Shown here piece after piece: positions 46,081-56,128 of a DNA stretch of 64,000 nucleotides. Both the position numbers and the translations under genes were made by a program. Source of the stretch: Phoebastria nigripes. Taxonomy: Eukaryota; Chordata; Aves; Procellariiformes; Diomedeidae. A model generated the notes under the pieces. That model was not told the DNA's origin. It was given only the letters and a program-made list of their open reading frames with translations, and searched no databases. Location: positions 3,388,526 through 3,452,525 of the forward strand of contig JAYKAV010002553.1 of NCBI GenBank assembly GCA_035582835.1, read 5' to 3'. Numbering within the stretch: the stretch's first letter is position 1; each line of letters starts with the position of its first letter.

Positions 46081-49000
46081 ATGGGCGGCTGCGTGGGGCG
46101 GCAGCGCCGGGAGCGGCCCGCCGCCGGAAACCCCCGCAAGCGAGCAGGTGAGCGGGGCCGGGCCTGCCGGGGCCGTCCTGCCTGGGCACTCCTGGGATCG
46201 CGGGCACCGGGGGGGGTCCCGTGTACCCTGGGGGGGGCGGGCGCGGGGGGAGCGTGGGCACCGGCGGGGCGCAGTCCGTGGGCGCGGGGGAGGCTGTCCT
46301 GTGCACGCCCCCGGGGGTCCCCGGGCACCGGGGGTTCCGGTCCGGTGCGCAGCCCCGGGAGCGGGCAGGCACCGCGGCCCCCGTCCCGGCGTCCCGGGGG
46401 GTTTGCAGGGTCAGGGCTGGGGTGCACGGCGCGTCCTGCCCGGCCCCGCCGGTCCCCGGCTCCTCCCGGGGAGGGGGTGTCTCGGGGGGACTGCAGGGTG
46501 GCGGGTGCCCCCGGCTTGGGCTCGGCAGTGTCCCCCGGCACGCCGCGTCCTGCAGACTGCTGGGTCCCTGCCCGCGCCCTGCCTGCCCGGGGTCAGTGCT
46601 GCCCGTACGCCGGGCTGCTGCCGACGGGGGCAGCCCCGTCCCCACTCCACCGGGGTTTCGGGAGGCGCCGGGGACCCGGCCGTGGGGGTCCGGAGAGCAG
46701 TGGCGGCGCGGGGGGGCTGGTGCAGCCTCGCGGCTCCCCGCAGTTACCGGCAGCCGAATACCTGGGTGCCACGAGGCACTTCCCCGGGATGCCGCCCCGG
46801 AGCGTCCCGGAGGCCACGGGGATGGGCATGGCTACCTGTCGGCGGAGGGGACGTGGGCCGGCGGGGTGAATTACGCCTGCCTTCCCCTCGCCCGCCTCCC
46901 CGGCCGGTGCAATCGCAGCCGGTAATTACCGTGTTTATGGCAAAGCGGTGGTAGGCGGTGGGAGAGGAGGAGCAGGAAGCTTGTGCCCGGGGACGGGGCG
47001 CCCCGGCCCTCGCCCGCTGCTGGGATGCAGGCGGGAGGGAGGGAGGTTTTCCCGTGGGATGGTGCCCACCGCTCCGGCAACACAAGCAGGGTGCCGTGGC
47101 TGCCAGGTCCGGCTGTGCCCACTGCCCGTGGGGAGCCGTCCCCACCGTGCGGGGCTCCAGGTGTGCCTGCCTGCCCNGCGGATGCCCTGCTGGCTCAGGT
47201 TAGGGTGATGGCCCCCCTGGAGCTGGCAGCCCTGCTCCCCCTGGGGCTGCAGCCCCCCACCCCGGCATGCTCTGGCCCCCAGGGGTGCAGGTGCCTTCTT
47301 GCAGGTGTCAGTGAGTCCTGGGGTCCCCAGCCGACTGTTCACTCAGCTCGGTGGGGGTGTGGGGCCATTGCCTCGTAACTTGGGGCTGCTGTGGCTGGGG
47401 TGGGTTGGATCCCAACATCTGGATCCATGTGCTCCCCTCCTGTGCCATGCGACAGCTGGCTGCAAAGCCTGTGTCTTCATCACCACTACTCACTCCCTGC
47501 CAGGGTCTCCTGGGATGGGTCACGGTCCCCTCCTGGTGCCCCTGTGCCCCTGGCAGCTGCTGCCGCTTTCTTGCAGCGTGTCCCTTCCCAGGGGAGTGGG
47601 GCTGTCCCCGGTGCCGGGGTGCCCAGGCTGGCTCCTGCCCTCACTTGTGTGGTGCCACCAGCCCATGGGAGCCACTCAGCAGGTGGTGGAGGATGAAGCA
47701 AGGCTGCAGCTGCCCTCACCCGCAGTACGGGGACCCTGCCCCGGGCCGGCAGGTCTCAGCATGCGAGGACCTGCCGTTGGTGGGGAGGGGTGCTCTGCCT
47801 GCCCACCTCTGCTGCCGCGGGGGCCCTGCTAAGCAGCCCTCCTGCCCTGGCTGGGGCTCGCTGCAACCCCCTGCATCCCTGCAGCAGGTGACAGCGTTGT
47901 CCGCAGGGTGGCCTGCTTGCCACAGCAGGAGGAGCAGGGGATGCCAGTGGCACGCAGCATCCCAACCCTGCCTGGCCCAGGAGGGGACCAGCCAGCACTG
48001 CTGGAAGCAGTGTCGCGTGCCATCTGGCTGGCATCTCTTCTGGGGGCTGAGCCAGCCTCCAGGACCTGCTGGCTGGGCCTGCCTGGCTCTCCCTGGGGCT
48101 CCAGCCAGGCGGGGAGCGAGCCCCGGGGCAGGGGAGCCTCCAGGGCACAGCCTCCTGCCTGGGGGTCCCCACACCGGGGCATCGTGGGGGGTGCTGAGCT
48201 GCAGGCAGGGCACTGCAGGCACAGGGCAGGAGGCAGGCAGGCAGGCTGCCGGCCAGATCCTGTTGGCTTGAGTCTGGGCGCAGCGAGCGGCCGGACCTGT
48301 CCGGCAGTGCTGCCATGGCGGGCAGGGGCAGAGGGTTGCACAAGGGGCCAGAAATAGAGCAGCAGGAGGTGATTAGAGTCTGCAGAGCCCGGCTGGGTGG
48401 CAGCAATAAATAGACGAGGCTTAGCCTCTGCCTAGCTGGGCAAGGCTGCCGGGCATGCCTGCCCGCGTGGGGCGGTGGCAACCAGGCCCCGCAGCTCTGA
48501 TCCTGCTGCCTTGCCTGGGCCAGCCTCTTCCCTTTGCCGTGAGCGAAGCCGGGGGGATGGTGCCAGCCAGGAGTCCCACTGTGCATGATGGTTCCAGCTG
48601 TAAGGATGCGTGCCTTGGCCCGGTGGCCACAGCAGCGTGGAGACGTGGTCCCGGCCGTGTCCTTCAGGCTGGCCATGACCGCTGCTCTGCCGCCCTCCCG
48701 GGGCAGGTGCTGCCTCTGACCTTGCTCTGTCCTGCGGTGCTGCAAATCCCTCCTGCCCGGCACCGTGACTGCTGAATGGGCAGGGCTGGCTGCAGCTGGC
48801 TGCCCTCGCTCCTCTGGGGATGCGGGTGCAGGCAGGATGCTGCCCATCAGGGATGCTCAGTGTCTAGCCCCAGGGTAGCTGAGCTCCTGTGCCCCATGGG
48901 GACTCCCAGGGTAGGTGCACATGGTGTGTCCAGCTCTGGGCCAGCTGCTTGCTGGGAAAGCAGGTGCTGTGCTGGCTCCAGTGGTCTTGGATGGGGTGGG

Positions 49001-50961
49001 ACAGGACCGGTACAAAAAAAAACGGTCATGTAGTGCCTTGTGTCACCGCATGTCACTTGCCCAGGAAAAGCTGCCTGGGGGACGTGGCTCAGCCTGCAGC
49101 TGGCAGTGGTGGCTATCCCCAGCAGCTGGGGTGTGTGGCATCGCCTTGCCTGGCAGGTTGCTGTGCAGGCACAGGCATCCTTCCTGCCTCGCTGGGGCTC
49201 TACATCCCCCATGTCCTGTCCCCGCAGGAAGGGTGCCGGCTGGCCGCCCCAGGGAGAGGGGAGGCAGGAAGGAGTTGTTGTCACTCATTGTCCCCTGCTC
49301 AGCTGGGAGTGACAACAGCTCCTTCCTGCCCCACGCTTCCGGCCCAGCCGTGGGGCCGATGGGACGAGGCTGTTCCCACGGGGCCACAGCCTGGTGTGGG
49401 GAGGGCAGGGCGGTGTGGGGCTGGCACGGGGGGTGGCCCAGACCCCTGCTGCTGTGCCCTGGGCAGTGTCAGCTGCTGGGGGCCCCTGGGGACATGGTTG
49501 GGGGCTGTTTCATGGAGAGCCTGCTCAGTTCAGCCCATTGCTGGGGCTGCTGCAGGCTGGCAGCCCCCCACCCTGGTGATGCCCTCTGCCCCCCTGATGC
49601 CCTGGACGCTGTGTGCCTGCCGTCTTGTCCGGAGCTGGTCCCTGCCACCCTGGGGTGGGCAGAGAGGATGGAGAAGTCCTGCCTGCCCCTGCCAGGGCTG
49701 CGGCTCAGCCCCCGTAATCCCCTTCCCGCTCCGACTCACCGGCTTATTTCCTGGCTAATTCCCCGANCTATAAATACTGCTCTGCCTCAAAGGGCCCTGA
49801 GGCCCTGCAGCCACCCTGTGGAGCAAGGGCTGGTCCCCCTAGCATGGGGACAAGAGCCCGTGTCCCTCCTGGGGGCAAATGATGTCACTTGGGGGGGCAG
49901 CTGCTATGGGGCCAGTGGGACCTGGGGCAGGGCTAGCTTTAGCCAAGTTCCCCCTGGCTGCATTGGGGACTGTCCTGTGCTGGGCAGGGCGGTCCCTCGG
50001 ACACCATTGTGCACGGTGCAAGGGGTCCCCNGGAGCCCATGGGGATGGGGAGGTGGGGTGCTTGGGGCCCAATGGGGAGCCCCATCTCTCGGCTGAGCAT
50101 CCCCCCCCCCTCCTCAGGCCGCAATGAGCCCCTGAAGAAGGAGCGTCCCAAGTGGAAGAGCGACTACCCTATGACAGACGGGCAGCTGCGCAGCAAGCGG
50201 GACGAGTTTTGGGACACGGCACCCGCCTTCGAGGGCCGCAAGGAGATCTGGGATGCCCTGAAGGCAGCTGCCTACGCCGTGGAGGCCAATGACCACAGCC
50301 TGGCCCAGGCCATCCTCGACGGAGCCAGCATCACCCTGCCCCACGGTGAGGGATGGCACGGGGGGTGCAGGTGGGGTGGGTGCTGAGTACCCCACGTCCA
50401 GGCATATCGGGGTCCCAGGTTGGAGAGAGAGGGGTTCCCAGCTGTCATCCACACAGCTCAGGCCAGCCAAGGGGGGCAAGATGGGCTCTGCCCCGCTGCC
50501 TGAGGCAGCCCCATCCACATTTTGGGGGGGTCTGTGAGGATGCCCACCCACAGCATCTCACCCTGCCGTCCCCAGGGTCCCTGACAGAGTGCTACGATGA
50601 GCTGGGCAACCGGTACCAGCTGCCCGTCTACTGCCTGGCACCTCCCATCAACCTGATCCTGGAGCGGAGCGAGGAGGAGGCGGTGGAGCCGGCCGAGCCC
50701 CTGCCCAACACCCGGCGGGAGTTTGCCCTCAAGGTGCGGCTCTCCACCGGCAAGGACCTGCGGCTCAGCGCCAGCATGGGCGACACCATCGGGCAGCTGA
50801 AGAAGCAGCTGCAGGCGCAGGAGGGCATTGACCTGGCCTGGCAGCGCTGGTTCTTCTCGGGCAAGCTGCTCACCGACCGCACGCGGCTGCAGGAGACCAA
50901 GATCCAGAAGGATTTTGTTGTGCAAGTGATTGTTAACCAGCCCTTGCCGCCCAGGAACTGA
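46081..50961 (+). CDS. UBTD1: UBTD1, ubiquitin domain-containing protein 1
   Basis: Small ubiquitin-like protein reported to work with E2 enzymes of the UBE2D family. Three exons, 46081-46147, 50118-50345 and 50576-50961, encode 226 aa (human 227). The N-terminus [14 protein letters not shown] keeps Gly2, compatible with N-myristoylation. The N-terminal domain includes [20 protein letters not shown] and [20 protein letters not shown]. The C-terminal ubiquitin-like fold starts near [20 protein letters not shown] and ends [14 protein letters not shown]. The paralog UBTD2 is less likely because of synteny and the N-terminus. The 4-kb first intron holds a microRNA-like hairpin. The gene is probably divergent from MMS19 across the gap. 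Confidence 0.97.
49263..49330 (+). other. 24-bp-stem intronic hairpin in UBTD1 intron 1
   Basis: Arms 49263-49286 and 49307-49330 (24 nt each) are complementary except at one position, which is a U-G wobble in plus-strand RNA and an A-C mismatch in minus-strand RNA. The loop is 20 nt (49287-49306). The flanks may add a few G-C pairs around an A bulge. It lies sense within UBTD1 intron 1. Size and geometry resemble a pre-microRNA; I do not recognise it as a known one. Confidence 0.8.
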
Positions 50962-51360
50962 GCCCCCACACACTGGTTGCAGGGAGAGGGCAGGGGGCTG
51001 GGGGGCAGTGGCACCTCTGGGGATGCACCGGGCTGTGTCCCAGCTCTGCCGGAGCAGGGGCAGCCCCTGCTCCCCCCTCAGGCTGCCCCCCACCCGGGTG
51101 AACCCCCAGGAAGGGCTGTGTGGGGCTGTGCTGCCACAGTGGCCCCTCTCGGCTGGGGACACGGGCACACGCTGCGTTTGCTGCAGGAGGTTTGAGACCA
51201 AATGTCTCTGGGGGGGTTGGCACGGCCGGGGCCCCACTGCCGGGCTGTGCCAGCGGGGAGAGGCNGTGACCTGCTGGGCTCCAGCTCCCCCTGGCCAGGA
51301 GGCCCCAGGGTGCTGGGCTGGGTGGAGATGTCTCCCCTCTGTACATAGTCTGTATTTATC

Positions 51361-51366
51361 AATAAA
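51361..51366 (+). terminator. Poly(A) signal of UBTD1
   Basis: AATAAA about 400 nt after the UBTD1 stop. Confidence 0.88.
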
Positions 51367-51389
51367 GCCTTTTAATCCTTCCTCTGTCC

Positions 51390-52560
51390 CTGGGGCAGGC
51401 TGGGGGGGCTGTCACCCGCAGCCACGGGAGGTCCTTGTGCCTGTCCTACATCTGCTCCCATGTTGGGATGGGCACAGCGTGGGTGGGGAGAGCCTGGGTG
51501 CCTCAGCTCTGCTCCTCAGTGCCACCCTGACCCCGTCCCACCAGCCCTAGCTCTTTGCCTGCCTGGACCGTTCCCTAGTGCTGCCGCCATCGTCTCATTG
51601 CTATCCTGGCTGCTCACTGGCATGGGGCCACCGCCTCCTTTTCCCAGTGTTCCCCTCTGGAGGTTTCAGCCTGTGCCTGCCCCAGGGCCAGGCGGGACAG
51701 TCCATGAAGGGGAATGGTCGCAGGACCACCTTTGTGGCCACCATCACCTGTCCTGGTGAAAATGGTGCCTTTCTGTAGCGAGAGGCTGTGGCACCCATGG
51801 GACAGGGCACCCAAGGGTGTTCCTGGGAACTGCCCAGGAGGGTGACAGTGATGTGTCCCCGTCTGTCATTCCCCCAGGTCCTGTGCCGGGGGCTGGTGCC
51901 CAGCGCATTAACTGTCCTGGCACAGGGAGCGCCGGCCTCATCTTACAAAGGGGGAGAGCAAAGCCCAGGGGGGCTGAACAATGTCCATGCTGCCGGGAAT
52001 AGCTGCCNGCTCTGTCTGCTGGCCCCGCTGCCAGGCTGCCCGTGCGCAGCGGGGGAGGCTGGGCAGCCCCCAGGATCCTGGCAGGGCTGTTCGGGACGCT
52101 CTGCACCTGAGGTCATCCTCCAAAGCGGTGCGGAGGGGCCATGGCTCCCAGCATCACGTGCTGCTTGCTGCTGGCTGAGAGGTTTGGGGGGGCCGATCGC
52201 CTCCTTTATGGTGGGTGGGAACCCCCCTGGGTGCCAGGGAGCCCTGGGAGATGCTGGTGGGTGCTGCAGCATCTGGTTGCATGGGGATAGGGTGACAGGA
52301 GCCACAGGGAGCATCCCGGCCACCCAGGGTGGGTGGCACAGGACCTGCAGGGCCACGCTGGACCGTGTCCCTGCTCTGCCGAGCCTCTCTGGACTGGCTG
52401 CTGCGGGCTGTGCACACCCCAGCTCCCTGCACCCAGCATGGGGGTCCCAGGCAGCCCGCAGGGGGGACAATGGGTCTCTTTAAGAGGGTGCAGGGCTAGG
52501 GAGGTGAGCCAGGGCCACCAGAAAGCAGGAGGGTGAGCTCATGGCAAAGCTGCCCCAGTC
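51390..52560. other. UBTD1-ANKRD2 intergenic region
   Basis: About 1.2 kb with no recognisable exon, RNA gene or repeat family. The right part approaches the ANKRD2 promoter. Confidence 0.5.
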
Positions 52561-52574
52561 ATGTGGAGCAGCCA

Positions 52575-52624
52575 CAGCTGTTGGTGCCCTTGGGCTGTGG
52601 GACGGAGGGGCCGGCGGCATAAAG
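52575..52624 (+). promoter_or_regulatory. ANKRD2 core promoter: E-box and TATA-like element
   Basis: A CAGCTG E-box at 52575-52580 precedes a TATA-like CATAAAG at 52618-52624, about 116 bases before the ANKRD2 ATG, which predicts a start site near 52650. Unlike the other genes here it is not a CpG-island promoter. That fits the muscle-restricted expression known for ANKRD2; function is inferred. Confidence 0.5.
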
Positions 52625-52739
52625 CCCCGCAGCCAGCAGAGCCACCGGCAGCGCCGGGAGCCAGGGCCGGGTGCTCCCTGCCCGTGGTGGCGAGGAGGAG
52701 AGGCTGCATCCTGCACGGGGCTGTGCACCGCAGGCAGAC

Positions 52740-55213
52740 ATGGAGCTGGACGTGCAACGGGCCAAGGAGCTCATCGACCAGAAGCTGGCGGAGGAGGAGG
52801 AGGAGAAGGTGGGTCCGTAGGGCAGGGGGACCTGCCTTGCGCTGTGTCCATCCTTAGGGACTCGGATGTGAGGAGGCTGGCACTGACCCTGCCATCCCAG
52901 GGGATGCAGCAAGGTGGCCAAGGGCTCTCAGGGGCATCAGGTTCCCAACCTGGGAGCTCTTGCCCATGGGGCAGAGCCAAGCAGCAGGCAGGTGCCCAAC
53001 TTGCCAAGTAGGGCAGGTTGGCAAGCACAAGCCCAAGGGCTGCCGGGCATCCTGTAGACCTCAGCAGGAAGCTGTGAGCCAGAGCCACCTCCACCGGCGG
53101 GCTGGGGATGGAGGCGGTGTGGCTACTCCATGCCCAGCCAGGACCATGCAGCCCCCCCATGCCCATGCAGCGACTCAAAGGGGATGGCGTACGGGAGCCG
53201 CTGGCCGTGGAGCGGATGAGCACACCCGAGCTNGAGGAGGAGAAACGCCATGGCCCCAGGAACCGGGGCCTTCAGGCCATCAAGGTGAGGGGGGTTGGGG
53301 CGCGGGGTGGCCAGGGGGCGGTTGGGCGCAGAGAAGGCAAATGGGGCACTGCGTATCCCCCCCAGGGCCAGGAGCGGGTGCGGAAGAGCTCAGTGGACCT
53401 GCGGCGGGAGATCATTGATGTGGGGAGCATCCAGCGCCTCATCGAGCTCCGCAAGCAGCGCCGGCAGCGCCGGGAGGAGCGAGCGGCCACCCCTGAGCCC
53501 CCACCACCACCTGAGCCCCTGGAGATCGTACGTTGGGGGGTCCCGGGGTGCAGGAGGGGGACTACTGGGACAGGGGCTGGAGCCCCCACGGGCCAGCCCC
53601 TGGGTCGCCCTGCCAGCCGGGGACCTCCCCAGGGAAGCAGGGCAGGGGGCCCCCCGTGTTGTCCCCTCTCCCGCACCTCTGCGATGCCCCAGCCCTGAGC
53701 CTGTCCCATCGCCAGGAGGGTCCCGTGGAGCCAGAGACCTTCCTGCGAGCCGCCGTCCAGGGCAAGCTGCACATCATCGAGAAGTTTCTGGCAGACGGTG
53801 GCCCCCCTGACACATGTGACGAGGTAGCGTTCCCCCCGGCCGCTGGCCACCCCCTGCCTGCGCCCTGCCGCCATGCCCTGCCGTGCTCGCTGTCAGGGGC
53901 TGGGATCCCCAGGATGGGGCTGGGGGTACAGCTGGGCTGGGCCGGGGGGATGGACCCAGCTACCAACATGGTGCCTCATCCCTGCAGTTCCACCGCACGG
54001 CCCTGCACCGCTCCTCGCTGGAGGGACACACAGATATCCTGCAGAAGCTGCTGGACAGTGGGGCCACTGTTGACTTCAGGGACCGGGTGAGGCTCGATCC
54101 TGCACCCGGCTCCATGCCAGCCCGAGCCTCCGGGCACGGTGCAGCCAGAGCAACAGCGGGGTTGGGGTCCCTGCAGCGGGGCAGTGCTGTCTCCGCCGCT
54201 GAGGTGGCTGCGGGCAGGGCTCTGCCAGCCCAGCCCAGGCACGGGGAACGGGTGGGACGGGGGACAGACACGGGGTGGGGGTGTCCCCCGCCATGACGTG
54301 GCTTTGTGCACCCAGCTGGACTGCACTGCCGTGCATTGGGCCTGCCGGGGCGGGCACCTGGATGCTGTCAAGCTGCTGCAGGACCACGGGGCAGACCTCA
54401 ACCTGAAGGACAAGGTGTGTGGGGCAGAGCCCAGGGGCATGAGGCTGTGCCGGGGGCGTGGGCATGCCCTCGGGGGCCAGGGCTGTCCCTGTGTTGGGTT
54501 AGCAGGGGTGGGCGCTGATCCCCTCTGGTGTCCATCTCCTCCCCCGCCCAAGCTGCTCAGCACCCCCCTCCACGTGGCCACCCGGACTGGGCACCCCGAC
54601 ATCGTGGAGCACCTCATCCACTGCGGGGTGAACATCAACTCCCCGGACAGGGTGAGTGGCATGGCCATGCAGCCAGCACTGGGGGGACAATGCCAATCCC
54701 CCGTCCCTCAGCTGAGCCTTCTGGGGGCTCCCAGCACCTGCCGCAGGGCACGTCCCTGCCCCGGGGTGCTGGCAGCTGCAGCCAGGGCTGGGGTGGGCAC
54801 TGTACCCCTTGCCTCCTGTGGGGAGGTGGATGTGCGGGGAGCTGAGGAGCAGTGCTGGGGACAGGCAGGGGGTCCCGCTCCCTGGAGCTGGGCCATGATC
54901 CCCAGCCAGCCTGTGCCTCTCGCAGGAAGGTGACACGGCGCTGCACGATGCCACACGTCTCAGCCGCTACAAGATCATCAAAATGCTGATCCTGCATGGG
55001 GCTGACATGATGGCGAAGAACCAGGTGAGCGGAGGGGCTGGCGCCAGGGCCGTTTACTGCCCCACCATGTCACACCACCCTGGCCCCAGCCTCTGCCCGC
55101 TCTCGCAGGCTGGCAAGACCCCGACGGACCTGGTGCAGCAGTGGCAGGTGGACACGCGCCAGGCGCTGGAGACCAAGGAGCAGCCGCAGGGGGAGATGGA
55201 GGTCCCCGCGTGA
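52740..55213 (+). CDS. ANKRD2: ANKRD2, ankyrin repeat domain 2 (muscle ARP)
   Basis: Stretch-responsive muscle ankyrin-repeat protein of sarcomere I-band and nucleus. Nine exons, all phase 0: 52740-52808, 53171-53284, 53366-53527, 53716-53823, 53988-54086, 54316-54414, 54553-54651, 54926-55024 and 55109-55213, total 317 aa. Exon 1 gives [20 protein letters not shown], which aligns to the part of the human protein after its N-terminal extension. Exon 3 ([15 protein letters not shown] and an Arg-rich helix) is the conserved coiled-coil/NLS-like region. Exons 5-8 are each exactly 99 nt and encode one 33-residue ankyrin repeat ([20 protein letters not shown], then [20 protein letters not shown] and so on). 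The C-terminus is shorter than in human. ANKRD1 and ANKRD23 are relatives; locus and sequence favour ANKRD2. One N (53233) is silent (CTN, Leu). Confidence 0.95.
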
Positions 55214-55284
55214 CAGCGCTGGGCAGGGACCCGGGACTGGGCTTGGCTCCAAGGAGCAGGATCCAGCCGAGTCTTGTCCATGTC

Positions 55285-55290
55285 AATAAA
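55285..55290 (+). terminator. Poly(A) signal of ANKRD2
   Basis: AATAAA 72 nt after the stop codon, an unusually short 3' UTR. Confidence 0.88.
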
Positions 55291-55314
55291 AGCCAGCAAA
55301 GAGCAGTGTTCGGC

Positions 55315-56060
55315 TCCAGGGGGCTGCAGGGCTGGGCAGCCTGTGCCAGGGGCAATGGGGCCAGGGGAGCTGGGTTATCCAGCAGCACAGACGTGCCCTG
55401 CCTCCTAGCACAGGGACTCGGGTGTTGGTGACACCACGGGGCCAGGACACCAGTGGTTCGAGGGTGGGACTCCTCACTGGGGGATGCCCCGGCTGCTTGC
55501 AGTGCTTCAAAGTCCCACCTGGGCAAGATCAGGGAGGAAAACTCCAGCAAGGGTGGCTCAACCCAGGGCCGTGCTGTGCTGGAGGCTGGGGTTGTGACAG
55601 GGAGCAGCAGTCGCACCCCCGCCGGGCAGCCACTTCACGGGGCTGGATGGCTGCTTGTTCTCCTGCCTTCCCTGCTGGAGCCATCCCCAGGGGGACATGG
55701 CGGCCCCTTTGCAGGATGGGTNGCTTCTGCCAAGCGCAGTGCTCATTGCTCCCTACCCAGAAATGCTCCCGCTCACCTGTTTACAGGAGACCCTACACCA
55801 ACACCCAGAGCAGGTGAACCCTGCTCACAGCCCCGGGACTCCCTGCAGTGCCTGGTCCCTCCCTGGCCCTGCAGCCCGGCCCCATAGGCAGCAGAGGGCT
55901 GGCTGCCAGGGCTGGCAAGCGGAAGGGAAAGCACAGCTGGGGCTCACCCGGAGGGGTGCTGAGCTCCTGCGGCCAGCTCCTGGGTGGGGGGAGAGCACCC
56001 TGAGCTCACCCGGTACCACCCCCCTCGTTGTCCACCCAGCTGGGCTGCGGGTCCCTCACG
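55315..56060. other. ANKRD2-HOGA1 intergenic region
   Basis: About 750 bp with no recognisable gene or repeat. The right end grades into the HOGA1 5' flank. Confidence 0.45.
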
Positions 56061-56067
56061 TGCCCCA

Positions 56068-56079
56068 TCAAACATTAAC
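56068..56079 (-). promoter_or_regulatory. HNF1/forkhead-like element upstream of HOGA1
   Basis: Read on minus, GTTAATGTTTGA combines an HNF1 half-site with a forkhead-like TGTTTGA. It is about 50 bp before the HOGA1 ATG, so it may lie in the proximal promoter or the 5' UTR. HOGA1 is a liver and kidney gene, so such sites are plausible, but this is a motif match only. Confidence 0.3.
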
Positions 56080-56128
56080 AGCCCCTCTGTGGGGCGGGCG
56101 GCACGGCCGGCAGCAGCACCTATGCACC

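Noticed and set aside
45212..46869. Long frames running through the N gap
   Set aside because: They exist only because N codons are not stops.
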